Positions 19,501 through 25,359 of a DNA stretch of 25,359 nt are shown here, piece after piece. The notes under the pieces were generated by a model that had not been told where the DNA came from, ran no database searches, and was given only the letters and a program-made list of their open reading frames with translations. The DNA is from a virus. The stretch's first letter is position 1; each line of letters starts with the position of its first letter. The position numbers and the translations under genes are program-made. The DNA lies in the IMG/VR virus record IMGVR_UViG_3300017788_000157, positions 1-25,359 of that record; one strand, 5' to 3'.

Positions 19501-22500
19501 AAGACCAACGACATTTCTACTTATTCCGGCTGTGCCTGTTCCAACAGATTCTTTTGGGTCAAAAAAAGTAACCGTATTTTCAAAAGTATAATCGGAAAGT
19601 GGTTCTTTTAAGTTCAGTTCAAATCTTTTTGGCAATAAATCCACCGTATCAATACCTGCAGTATGAATGCCGGTATTTTCAATACGATTGACATAAAATC
19701 CTGATCTTTCGGGAGAAATACGAGTGATTAATAATTTTTCTGTACCAATTGCTACGGTATCATTAACTCTAAATCCACCGATATCCTTTACAAAAATAAT
19801 TGTAGAAATTCCTGTATTAGCTACTATATCAATATTCTTCAATAATTGAACCGATTTTTGAGTAACTTTGACAGATCTTTGTCCAGACAAACCACTTGAG
19901 GTAATAGTTGAAATTCCAGAAATAGAAACTACTTCATTATTTCTAATTTGATGTGGATAATCTACGACTCCAATTATGTTAGTAGATCTTATTACAAATG
20001 AAACATTATCTAACTTATTTTTTAATACTGTAAGGCCGCTTATTTTTTTTCCTTCTATCTCGGATATTACGATATTTGCACCATTTCCGGAAGTATTTTC
20101 ATTATTGAGAATAATATCATCTTCAACTTTATAATCTTGGCCCGCAGAAAATATTACAACATCATCAATAACTGATGATTGTATGTCCGATATCCTGAAC
20201 TCTTGTTTATATTCGTCTACAACTTTATCAATTAAATTATAAAATGAATTTTGTTTATCCAAATAATATGGTGCAACATTCCTGGTTAGGTCATTCGTGA
20301 AAATATTTAAATCTTGATTATACTTTGGTAAAAAATTCTCCTCTACAGGAGTATTATAAAAGCTATTCGCAACTACATAGGGATACGATGGAGTAGATCT
20401 TTTTGCAGCATCTACACTTATTGAATAAAAATAAGCATACGTTCCATCAGGGTATTGTGGGGTTATGCAAAATCTTCCATTATTTTCATCTAGATCGCCA
20501 GATCCATTGTAAGCATAATCATTAACAAAGTATCCGGGTTCAAATAAAGGTGGTCTCAATGATTCGTTTATATTCAAATTTAATATATAACTTGATTTCA
20601 TTTGTCTTACAAATCCACCTAAAGTAGAATTAAACCCATATGGACCATAAATTGGATTTCCATCATAAGCAAATCCTAAAATAGGAGAATGTATTAATGT
20701 TCCGGAAGTTTCTTTATCGGTTTCTGCAAAATTATCAGAAAGTTGATATCTAAGTTTTTTAGGAATATAAAAATTAACGAATTGAAGTCCTAAGTCTACA
20801 TTTTTATTTGGATATAAAACTCCATCATCATTAACGGAAATTTGATTTTTTAATTTTACAACTTGATTTATTTTCCATTCCGTTACATTTGCCAAAAATT
20901 TAGCATCTAATCCTCTATTTTGTAATGTAAGTTGAGTAGTAGATACACCATATCCTATGCCACCTCTTAAGATATTAACAGCGGATAATCTACCGTTAGA
21001 ATCAATAATAGGATCAATTTCTGCAAAAGATCCATCTCCAGAAATAATAATATCAGAATCTTTTCTATATCCTCTGCCTTTATTAATAATTTTAACATCA
21101 ACAATATTACCATTAATAATGATAGGTTTTAGTATTGCTTCCGATTTTATGCTAGAGATTCCAACATTTGGTCTACGATGAAAATTGATAATATCTGTAC
21201 AACCAAATCCAACTCCACCTTCTTCGACATAAACATCGTTTATACTACCCAATACCAAGGGCTCAAGTATAGGTTTTATGATTGTGGTCGATCCAATTGC
21301 AGAGATTGTTTCAACAGATATTTCAATTGGTGGATAAGATACACTATGAGTGCCTATTCCCAGATCATTAAACTTTGCGAATCTTCTTTCAAGAAAAAGT
21401 GCATTGGTTTGTGTCGTTCCAATTCCAGCTGGAGCCAATTTAAATTTATTGTCATCAATAACCCCGACATAATAGTAGATAGAAGTTGATAATCCAGAAA
21501 TAACTGTTCCTGTAGTAGAATATTGTACAAGTTCTCCATCTAAGAATCCGTGTTTTCTAGCAAAAAAATATGAATCAAATGTATTAATTCCCAGTGTCCT
21601 GTTATCAGCGGATAATATTGATGGAACTTTAATAGTTCTATTGGAGTATCCTTCACCAGGATCTTTAACATATACTTCGGTAATTGTATTTTTATTTTTT
21701 AAACTACTGAAGTAGTGGAATCCAGAACCTGTTCCTGTTATGTCAATGACATTAGTTGAATTTAGTGCATCTTGTTGTGTATTATAAACTTTTAATTTTG
21801 TGGAGGTTACGAACCCAATAAAATAACTAGATCCATTAACTAATCCAGGCACATCATCGTTAGTATTTGAATCGTAAATAATTTCTTCACCATTTTCAAA
21901 TAATAAATTTTCTAAAAAAGTTATAGTATTATCTGAAGAATTAACATTAATATCTGCTTTAAATCCAAATCTAAGTCTTGAACTTACTAAATTGCAATCT
22001 AAAGCACAACCCTTTCCATTACCACCACTAATAGTAATTTTTGGTTTCTCTTTATAACCAACACCAGCAGAAATAATTTTTACTTTTTTAATACTTCCAG
22101 ATAAGTTAAGATGTGCTTTTACAGACGATCCAACTTCATCCTTAATTTCAATTGAAGGAGTATTTACAATATCATAGTTTTTTCCAGAATTTATAACTTC
22201 AATAGATTGTATTGCTCCGTAATAAATATTTTCATCGAATAAAGTTGGAGATAATATTTCAACTCCATTTACTAATAAACCTATTGGCCTATTTGTAGTT
22301 CTTCTTTTATTAATATCATCAAATAAAGTAGATTGTTTTTGTAAAGGAAACTTTTTAAGTATTTTTTGATTTCTTAAAATTTTATTTTCAAATCCAGCTT
22401 TAACTATTGTATCAGATGATATGCCAGAATTTGATGTAATATACTTTTTGGAAAAAATATCAGATTTACTATAAGATAATTTAATAGAATTTGAATCAAT

Positions 22501-24390
22501 TTTGGTTACATAATAATATCCGGTTGATATTCCACTTTCTGGAGTGAAAGAATTATAATATATAAAATCACCATTTATCAATTGGTGATTTTGTGCATAA
22601 AATATCGATGTGATTCCAGATCCAAATGTTTGTGGCAATAATGATAATGATTGCGTAGAAATTATTTGTTTATTATCAGTTGAAAAAATAGGATAATTTG
22701 GTAATCCAGTTGAAGTTACATAAAAATTTTCATGTTTGGAATCAACATAAGTGTTTTGGATTCCAGCCGGAATCGAAGTAACTTCTGGAAAATAATTTGA
22801 ATAATGATTAGACTTATATATTTTTTTTCTTATAGATTTTATTCTAGTTAAATCGAATGAGGCACTAAGACCTGACTGAACTAAGATTCTATTGGTATAT
22901 TTTCTTATTTTATCCGAAGAATTATACTCAACAGATAAAATACTAGCGTTACTAAGATTATTATTTTTATCGACTAAAATTATATTTTCATTTTGATAAA
23001 AAGAAATCTCATCAAATAGTATAATTCTATATCTGTTGCTAGAAACTTGAGAAAGACTTTTTACATTATGTTCAGTTGGAATATTATAAATCCAATTATT
23101 AGAAGATACTTCATCTGCTAAATTTTTTCCAAATCCAGATAATTTTACTTTGTCATTTATTCTAAGACTTTTTGTTTTTGAAAAATCAACTTTATCAATA
23201 ACATTAATAACTCTAAATTTAACTTCTGAGGTATTTCCAATACCAATATAACTAAAAGCAAATTTTTCTTCTATAATATCTAGTCCAAATGTTAAATTTT
23301 TAGTTATTCCAGTTACACCCAAAAATTGATTCGTGGTTATATCAGTATAAAACAATTCAATAAAATCGGAATTTTCTGGTTTTACAAGAATTTTGCCAGT
23401 TTTTGAAAATCCAATAGTTGAATCTACCAAAATAGTATTTGATCCTATTGGAGTGTCTTCTAATAATTTCGTTTTACCCGAAACTTCAAAGTTACCGCTA
23501 AAAGAAGTAGAGTCTAAAGATATTTCATAAAATTGTTTTTTGTCTACAGGTCTATACTCAATATTATAAATTGAAGCGCTGACAGTTCCTATGCCAGTTA
23601 AATTTTGATATAAAAAATTACCCCTAATATCTGTAGGATTTCCACCGGAAATTTTTTCTACTAGAATATTTTTCGTAGTAAAATATGGATTTGATGATGG
23701 TATTAATGTATAATCTTGTGGTTTTATTACCTCAACATCAGTACCGAATAAAACCTTGAATAGTAATTTATAAGATGAATCTGTTCCTTTAGAGCTATAA
23801 AAATCTCGAGCACTAGTTAAAACATTTTCAATTGAAATTTCTTCGTTAAAGTCTCTATCTTCAAATCCAGGAAAAAATTCCGACTTAAACTTTTCAAAAA
23901 ACTTTAAAAGAAAAAGATTGCTTAAATTTAAAACAATAGAATTTTCAAGATGTTCTTCAGATGATGTAGAAACAAAATTTAAAAACTCGGAATTTTCTAT
24001 AGAATTAATGGCATCAATCCCACTAAATCCTCGAATACAACCCTCGAAGGTAGTATTGGTTTTTGATGTATATGTAATGATCTCATTATCTATTTTTAAT
24101 AATCCATATGTTGATGGCCACCCATCAGTAGATATAACATTTATTGAAGTATCAAATTTTAAAATATTTTTTGTTGATTTTGTAGATTCTGTTAAATTTA
24201 ACTTATTGAATTGAGAGATATCTTTATACTTTTTTACATTTATAGCAAGATCTATTGCTCCAGACTGATGTTCAAGAGATTGGTAGTATTGTTTTAAAAA
24301 CTCTACAAAAAGAGGAGATTCTTCTATTAAAAACTCTGGGATTTGTGATTCTATTATAGAATCAATTTTAACTCTTTTAATTTCTGACAT
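10510..24390 (-). CDS. 7: Giant gp7-like baseplate wedge protein with multiple modules (4626 aa)
   Basis: Residues 17-42 (IPEFLIEESPLFVEFLKQYY...) and 193-223 (ARDFYSSKGTDSSYKLLFKV, then LFGTDVEV) resemble the C-terminal part of T4 gp7 as I recall it (SYDFYSTKGIEASYKFLFKV). Residues about 2406-2448 (NFYYQKFAYSLKSD..., YDKWRESVRSIVHPSGF) resemble the next gp7 block (SYYVMKIKSN..., SRWKSDVIRFVHPVGF). T4 gp7 has 1032 residues, with roughly 110 between these blocks; here about 2180 intervene. In order, the protein then shows a YHYH domain (about 1230-1330, inside the insertion), helical Cys/Arg-Asp repeats (about 2526-3030), DDIS-FNG beta modules (about 3516 and 3779), and a seven-unit propeller-like region (about 4070-4370). 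GxGY beta repeats run throughout. It begins one base after the gp6 stop (TAA A ATG), so translation is probably coupled. It should be the clamp or scaffold of the wedge with gp6 and gp8. The gene symbol rests on this partial similarity plus synteny. Confidence 0.85.
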   Translation of the reverse strand: MSEIKRVKIDSIIESQIPEFLIEESPLFVEFLKQYYQSLEHQSGAIDLAINVKKYKDISQFNKLNLTESTKSTKNILKFDTSINVISTDGWPSTYGLLKIDNEIITYTSKTNTTFEGCIRGFSGIDAINSIENSEFLNFVSTSSEEHLENSIVLNLSNLFLLKFFEKFKSEFFPGFEDRDFNEEISIENVLTSARDFYSSKGTDSSYKLLFKVLFGTDVEVIKPQDYTLIPSSNPYFTTKNILVEKISGGNPTDIRGNFLYQNLTGIGTVSASIYNIEYRPVDKKQFYEISLDSTSFSGNFEVSGKTKLLEDTPIGSNTILVDSTIGFSKTGKILVKPENSDFIELFYTDITTNQFLGVTGITKNLTFGLDIIEEKFAFSYIGIGNTSEVKFRVINVIDKVDFSKTKSLRINDKVKLSGFGKNLADEVSSNNWIYNIPTEHNVKSLSQVSSNRYRIILFDEISFYQNENIILVDKNNNLSNASILSVEYNSSDKIRKYTNRILVQSGLSASFDLTRIKSIRKKIYKSNHYSNYFPEVTSIPAGIQNTYVDSKHENFYVTSTGLPNYPIFSTDNKQIISTQSLSLLPQTFGSGITSIFYAQNHQLINGDFIYYNSFTPESGISTGYYYVTKIDSNSIKLSYSKSDIFSKKYITSNSGISSDTIVKAGFENKILRNQKILKKFPLQKQSTLFDDINKRRTTNRPIGLLVNGVEILSPTLFDENIYYGAIQSIEVINSGKNYDIVNTPSIEIKDEVGSSVKAHLNLSGSIKKVKIISAGVGYKEKPKITISGGNGKGCALDCNLVSSRLRFGFKADINVNSSDNTITFLENLLFENGEEIIYDSNTNDDVPGLVNGSSYFIGFVTSTKLKVYNTQQDALNSTNVIDITGTGSGFHYFSSLKNKNTITEVYVKDPGEGYSNRTIKVPSILSADNRTLGINTFDSYFFARKHGFLDGELVQYSTTGTVISGLSTSIYYYVGVIDDNKFKLAPAGIGTTQTNALFLERRFAKFNDLGIGTHSVSYPPIEISVETISAIGSTTIIKPILEPLVLGSINDVYVEEGGVGFGCTDIINFHRRPNVGISSIKSEAILKPIIINGNIVDVKIINKGRGYRKDSDIIISGDGSFAEIDPIIDSNGRLSAVNILRGGIGYGVSTTQLTLQNRGLDAKFLANVTEWKINQVVKLKNQISVNDDGVLYPNKNVDLGLQFVNFYIPKKLRYQLSDNFAETDKETSGTLIHSPILGFAYDGNPIYGPYGFNSTLGGFVRQMKSSYILNLNINESLRPPLFEPGYFVNDYAYNGSGDLDENNGRFCITPQYPDGTYAYFYSISVDAAKRSTPSYPYVVANSFYNTPVEENFLPKYNQDLNIFTNDLTRNVAPYYLDKQNSFYNLIDKVVDEYKQEFRISDIQSSVIDDVVIFSAGQDYKVEDDIILNNENTSGNGANIVISEIEGKKISGLTVLKNKLDNVSFVIRSTNIIGVVDYPHQIRNNEVVSISGISTITSSGLSGQRSVKVTQKSVQLLKNIDIVANTGISTIIFVKDIGGFRVNDTVAIGTEKLLITRISPERSGFYVNRIENTGIHTAGIDTVDLLPKRFELNLKEPLSDYTFENTVTFFDPKESVGTGTAGISRNVVGLGTSSFVSIFLPSRSIYIPGHSFFTGQELIYNCGLGGTSLYVNNVGSGQSFSLQQNQKVYAVNLGKNYVGLSTVGFTTSSGIGTNLKSLEFWALTEAFGVVGSAHSLSTTNKKITGTIITSSGIITTNVSHGLVTGDMVSISLSSSIENEIKIKFDQINRKLLVNQILFSDSDVSILNNTINLSSYVNEIKNGDKVTYFASTPIGGLTDGGTYYVLKEDVDKIKLCLHESDTKTNSGSQKNVIDFTTVGSASQTLYFVNPPLKFIKGDIIKFNLSDPSLLNMDIKFYSDPFYSKRLDIIGNNINGFAIVNSGTPGTNDSYVTLDTSNKNFPTVLYYNLIFKSPIEESKTQLSSDYSVSGNNQIIVKNHPLNRKVGITTISNTEFTFLLDTKLSFNELTSVSSSNSSYKTTSTSAIGAISNVKINFAGRGYKKLPFIEKINTKLGKNAILKLKSEKIGRVESYERIKDGFDYPTDPTLSPRLSIPVICGIKDIRTISNVGIITGGRKYNGPPELLVKDDLSIKLSCSVTGGAISKVNIINNSTSLSSPLEIISIRNSNGYEIDNITYVGNSVTLELSNTPGLNPFVTIGYGSTLVEYPFAVGDKIFIENCRLTSSTRDKANFNSSSYNYSFFTVTGISSLNNTVTYSMSGISTGQFGTYNDEFTLGTVINQKDLPVFQMNLVDDVSYQSSEKVISSDFTATVMENGWDNNLNQLRMNDGYGTLQVGDYLYGERSKINGKVDYFDTFDLKSTLGVFRDKVASVDNSVGILNDFQQRISDNFYYQKFAYSLKSDISYDKWRESVRSIVHPSGFKEFSDLVIYTNPTNIGYAKSTNMRVKLAGSDSTLSINVDNEISMYDKFNFARVYEDQTLDDGSVESVYFTEGVNLRPFIINKTNKVLRIDDISEQFNGSSLQNLDGRYADASDLLDLNKEFIQEEVVAFVEFNYPNIGISTTYDAEKCKRDVGYIVDAVSHDLKYNSNDKSVEAGLAYWNAGASYVVNETEETLFAYNYVKFLGQYVINNQTPPTLYQTSVAQEFDFEIIQDPLNPTVNRYKDARNLILANKREIQDKSLASVAVGFPDFYFPPDPQTTFRSRYADGYRLIQQNKQEIIDTSWNNTLSTYPGISTTQNKCKRDIGYFIDAISVDVFLGGNSYTKQFILQYFNQGSPIANGLVGEEAESIFAFVAARNLMRSAVRNGLTIQDLTVTPGPPVYGIGTTVGVTSTAACTDVQNNISTLVGIVTAVISIGSTTTLPATNVGTYTSGQSKCFRDLGYIIDGVAQDISYGTNQHTLYNTKKYFTGAGIALTSGLVGEESESIYAFETAKLLMKQAITNQLNVKDLTITADPLTGFNTDPNSCANIQTNIDTLVGILTVSIGNSSLAGIPTENYGTADCADVRTALGNYVGIITTIIGLGTNFAPTIILPSISRGGGIVGLSTFKLKNKGTSLFSHVIVSSASTYVDLESNKFIIPNHNFQTGHELIYEYSGGSPIGIATTSYVLGNTTEVMEVGNINGTAILQQGYSVSISTTITGISTVLSPVGPSLKQYTQVIGIGTTSGINATFNVLITYSPSTGQPLSTSIVLTSGGSGYFVGQTVSIAGTYMGGTTPTNDLSFVVSNTGPTGIQTRANEVYSNVPSIDLSGALFNVTRDGSGGYVSDVQVSNPAPGYAFTSTISIAGTYIGGSTNDFITFTPLELGASKLPESLFVYKLNDNEFKVFGLSTSSRFLNFTGFGTGYHTLSHKDPNASVIITIDGVIQTSIRRKSLSVSLASNVSTANTTILNVSSGISSLNAYDILNLSNEYILVKSIGISSSNSIFVERGYLGTTAGVHTVGVSATVLTGDFNIVKDTIFFTTAPYGKIGPAGLSTGSIFGGRAFSRQFNAATPQDKNILLDDISLSFTGIAATEFTIKSNGQNTTTLFNNINSGSNINNNPFILINNVPQVPQSDFTIDNDSQNVVKFLSGTPSSGKISKVAITTGFGYQPRIGAAATVVVSASGTISSIVIDQGGLGYRQSPSVSISSTIGFGASITATVGVSGTITGFTIVNPGVGYTISSIPKINIGIPTGYSNLPVAYTGGSSGVGQGAKVTVEVGSGSSIISFKLDEVGVGYKVGDILSVPGISTNVGIGTSFSEFLITVQEVQTDKFSGFYPGQFIIFDDISENFNGFRKKFTLAAMINGVRQILSLKTPVGSDLDITNNIFIYINDVLQNPLDSYTFQGSRVSFKEAPRRNSKCSILYYRGSSVDVEEIEPPKTIKVGDSLIIQENRDDFYDISQFERTVKKIVSSDQLDTFTYGSIGIITDSSKERPLTWKKQKQDKIITGSLFAKSRPNLQSNIRPNATIIKSISPEDTSIYVDNVFPIFAGTDGLVEDLRDLFIVENRNTEAAEATSIVSVASTLSSITITSPGIGYAYTTSPYVNISLSAISIKDPIYEWNTVTGITGLSTTSQLNSVSFGERIISVGNSSLYVISVDGSDWEVGNIGLGATTNFNSVYSASVGYGNSDTILAVGSFGKIGKAIGYANTISGWTQLSLVEEISIPGYGALSLQSSSYDGTLKEIVYNPLPNTWITVGTAGSIFVGSGIDTNTFVNRYSRTIKDLNSVAFGNGYFVAVGNDGTILTSNTGLFWELEPSPTTLNLNKVTFDGSNFIIAANSGAILKSISRSSYEFITTNLYGSTNFVNIKYNYGFYVAITSSGDLYYSFNLSTWVIRDYVGTNNIKDLSFEESLGINGKYIAVGAASTVIYAEPVFHRAVAQSSVTSGLVTSIVIIDGGFGYLQNSPPAVMIEPDVFRSETIKSFKAVGDHGIIIGINTFISGTPGIGTTSPKIEFVLQSETYDNNTLGIGYSSLNTFGISNSQLQKGDYFVITDSNVSTGGDLVGITTLLGGMSNYPNSRIGTAKSFIDGVYIADNVTTPNLGIVTVTCHFAPMVDNYVKVYKRGPNNTGVGTNNFYGRYSWGKIYDYQNRALSLSGAESFETYTNDGLVGLNTSAKVFRTRGLLSN
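11270..12175 (-). repeat. Seven-unit beta-propeller-like repeat in the gp7-like protein
   Basis: Residues about 4070-4370 of the giant protein hold seven units of about 30-45 residues. They begin LNSVSFGERIISVG, FNSVYSASVGYG, LKEIVYNPLPNTWITVG, LNSVAFGNGYFVAVG, LNKVTFDGSNFIIAA, FVNIKYNYGFYVAIT and IKDLSFEESLG. Several end in a Ser/Thr-x-x-Trp strand (DGSDWEV, TGLFWELEP, LSTWVIR). The pattern (hydrophobic-N-x-V-x-F, then YxVAVGxxGTIxxS) is that of BNR or Ycf48-like propeller blades. No catalytic residues of a sialidase are evident, so a binding or structural role is more likely. Seven units would close one propeller. Confidence 0.65.
13000..13846 (-). repeat. Two DDIS-FNG beta modules within the gp7-like protein
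   Basis: Two units begin NILLDDISLSFTG (13846 downwards) and FIIFDDISENFNG (13057 downwards) and continue for about 80-90 residues through an IxINxxxQxP turn (ILINNVPQVPQ, IYINDVLQNP) to a closing FKEAP or FLSGTP strand. The second unit runs below 13000 to about 12785. A third, shorter match (IDDISEQFNGS) lies near 16813-16780. The same layout makes up the first half of the 225-residue gene product. Confidence 0.6.
15290..16760 (-). repeat. Cys/Arg-Asp helical repeat region in the gp7-like protein
   Basis: Three units carry C(K/F)RD(V/I/L)GY(I/F)(V/I)D: CKRDVGYIVDAV near residue 2586, CKRDIGYFIDAI near 2757 and CFRDLGYIIDGV near 2894. Three units carry RYxDxxxL with NKxxI: RYADASDLLDLNKEFI, RYKDARNLILANKREI and RYADGYRLIQQNKQEI. 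Two units carry GLVGEE(A/S)ESI(F/Y)AF. Three short units carry a Cys followed by VGI(V/L/I)T (near 2854, 2985 and 3021). The region is predicted to be mostly helical, unlike the beta-rich rest of the protein. Its function is not known to me. Confidence 0.65.
17047..17175 (-). other. Second gp7 core block (residues about 2406-2448 of the giant protein)
   Basis: The block reads NFYYQKFAYSLKSD, then YDKWRESVRSIVHPSGFKEF. The T4 gp7 block, as I recall it, reads SYYVMKIKSN, then SRWKSDVIRFVHPVGFGFI. The shared elements are a Y-Y start, a K-S pair, a W(R/K) pair, and (I/F)VHP.GF. In T4 it lies about 110 residues after the first core block; here it lies about 2180 residues after it. Confidence 0.65.
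20400..20700 (-). other. YHYH domain within the gp7-like protein
   Basis: Residues about 1230-1330 read HSPILGFAYDGNPIYGPYG, then DLDENNGRFCITPQYPDGTY and AYFYS. This is the signature of the YHYH family: a G-(F/Y)-x-D-G-x-P-I-Y-G-P core and a later N-G-R-F-C-x-T-P-x-Y-P-x-G-T-Y-A-Y-F. The family occurs as a domain of unknown role in many marine proteins and in structural proteins of marine phages. No enzyme activity can be assigned from the sequence. Confidence 0.75.
23715..24345 (-). other. First gp7 core block (residues about 17-223 of the giant protein)
   Basis: The block runs from IPEFLIEESPLFVEFLKQYY to ARDFYSSKGTDSSYKLLFKV and LFGTDVEV. In T4 gp7, as recalled, DSYLLQDSNFEAFCEAYIQY and SYDFYSTKGIEASYKFLFKV, then LYNEEVEI, occupy the corresponding places. 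The strongest shared elements are the FYS(S/T)KG motif, SYK.LFKVL and the following VE pair. Confidence 0.75.
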
Positions 24391-24391
24391 T

Positions 24392-25359
24392 TTATCTTGT
24401 ATACTTACCGTTTAAATAACTTGAAGTTGGAACATATAATGTGGCGGAAATATTTTCACCAGAGGTTATTGTATCCTCTACCATATTTACCACAGAATTT
24501 TGAACGTCAACTTGTAAATATAAATCTTTCAGTCCAATAATATCATTAGATTCGGGAACAGCTTGAACTTCAATAAGACCATTGGATAAAGATGTTGATG
24601 TAATATTAACTACATCTAATAATATGTCACCTTTTTTATAGTTTATAGATCCTGCAGTATTTTTAACTATGACTGGAATATTATTTTCCAATTTAAAGAA
24701 AAATATTTTTCCAGAATTTTCGGAGACTTGAATATCAGCCATATATAAAGTTTCAGCTATACCATTGATCTTAAATCCGGTTGATTTTACAGAATATCCA
24801 TCTTTTTTAATATGAACCTCATTCCCATAACAAAGTTCATAGGTTGCAGAAGTATTAAATTCTGGGGTTAGATCTCTTCGCATTCTTACTTTTGTAATGT
24901 TTGAAGTGATTGATTTATCCGAGTCATCGACTAAAGTAACAACCTTACTATACTTAAATCTACCTCCAAAATTATTGACATCACTTGAATTTGCATAAGA
25001 TGTTAATGTATTTAATACTTTTGTGCGAACTAATTCTGGTCTGGTTGAAGCATTTACATTATAATAAACTGTAGAATCAACCTCAACATATAGATACGAT
25101 AGATCTATTATTTCTGGTCTTATACCAGCGATTGAATATTGTTTTAAATTTCTTAAAATATCTGATTTTGTAATCTCTGATAAAAAAGTACCATTTCTGG
25201 GTTTAATTGATATAAAAACTTTCCCATATTCTGGTGGTTCTAACTCTTCTCCACCATAAGAAGTTACAGAATCAACGTTAGAATATATGTATGGTATTAA
25301 TCCTTTGTAATCATTAGCGGTTACTGCACGAAATTGTGATGCATATACCCTTGGGGCTA
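24392..25359 (-). CDS. 6: Baseplate wedge protein gp6, C-terminal part (cut by window edge)
   Basis: The frame stays open from 25357 to the TAA at 24394-24392, giving 321 visible residues; the true start lies outside the window, so the internal ATG at 24883 is not the start. Visible residues 11-17 read AVTANDY, and residues 35-53 read GGEELEPPEYGKVFISIKP (25255-25199). These are hallmark blocks of T4 gp6 (VTANDY; GGE..PP.YGKV..SIKP), which belongs to the baseplate J-like group and forms the inner ring that joins wedges around the hub. T4 gp6 has about 660 residues, so roughly half is seen here if lengths are similar. The gene ends one base before the gp7-like ATG, in the T4 order 6-7-8. I see no insertion in the visible part, in contrast to its two downstream neighbours. 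Confidence 0.9.
   Translation of the reverse strand, partial: APRVYASQFRAVTANDYKGLIPYIYSNVDSVTSYGGEELEPPEYGKVFISIKPRNGTFLSEITKSDILRNLKQYSIAGIRPEIIDLSYLYVEVDSTVYYNVNASTRPELVRTKVLNTLTSYANSSDVNNFGGRFKYSKVVTLVDDSDKSITSNITKVRMRRDLTPEFNTSATYELCYGNEVHIKKDGYSVKSTGFKINGIAETLYMADIQVSENSGKIFFFKLENNIPVIVKNTAGSINYKKGDILLDVVNITSTSLSNGLIEVQAVPESNDIIGLKDLYLQVDVQNSVVNMVEDTITSGENISATLYVPTSSYLNGKYTR

Noticed and set aside
24388-24394. Frameshift fusion of gp6 and the gp7-like gene at TAA A ATG
   Set aside because: There is no slippery sequence or structure at the junction, T4 keeps the two as separate genes, and the next ATG gives a sensible start.
24392-24883. Separate 163-residue gene starting at the ATG at 24883
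   Set aside because: The frame continues without stops to the window edge and the upstream part carries gp6 hallmark motifs, so this ATG is internal to gp6.
1-25359. tRNA genes, CRISPR arrays, insertion sequences or attachment sites
   Set aside because: Genes fill almost all of the window with gaps under 50 bases. No direct nucleotide repeat array, terminal inverted repeat or transposase-like product was seen.

Overview
The window is a piece of the structural (late) gene cluster of a T4-like myovirus. Every gene I can support is on the minus strand, so transcription runs from position 25359 down to 1. The gene order matches the T4 baseplate-wedge block: gp6, then a protein in the gp7 position, then gp8, then further virion proteins. 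The DNA is strongly AT-rich (about one third G+C on the lines I counted by eye). The large proteins carry modules I associate with marine T4-like phages of Prochlorococcus, Synechococcus and Pelagibacter: YHYH, DUF4815, and beta repeats rich in GIGT/GIST and GxGY. A marine cyanophage or pelagiphage is the best reading. The window has no photosynthesis or other host-like gene, so the host cannot be settled.

Layout in transcription order. (1) 25359-24392: C-terminal 321 residues of a gp6-like wedge protein, cut by the window edge. (2) 24390-10510: a giant 4626-residue protein. Its N-terminus and a stretch near residue 2406 resemble two parts of the T4 gp7 wedge core, separated here by about 2180 residues that include a YHYH domain and many beta modules. 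After the second part come a helical Cys/Arg-Asp repeat region, more beta modules and a seven-unit propeller-like repeat. (3) 10486-8891: gp8 homologue of 531 residues. (4) 8884-1382: a 2500-residue DUF4815-type virion protein where T4 has gp9 and gp10. (5) 1380-1135: an 81-residue coiled-coil protein. (6) 1111-779: a 110-residue BppU-N-like beta protein. (7) 779-102: a 225-residue protein that shares a module with the giant protein. (8) 55-1: start of another virion protein.

Genes are packed with gaps of 1 to 46 bases or a 1-base overlap, so coupled translation is likely. Two minus-strand sites match the late promoter form NATAAATA of T4-like cyanophages (99-106 and 1132-1139), and each embeds the stop codon of the gene before it. 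gp6, gp7 and gp8 homologues should form the wedge, with the large protein at 1382-8884 and the smaller proteins probably decorating the baseplate or forming fibres. That last part is inference.

The most notable signal is how greatly the wedge proteins are enlarged by shared modules. The gp7 core is split wide open, the gp8 homologue carries an extra ~200 residues, and related beta repeats occur in three neighbouring proteins. No RNA gene, CRISPR array, insertion sequence or non-coding stretch over 300 bases was seen.
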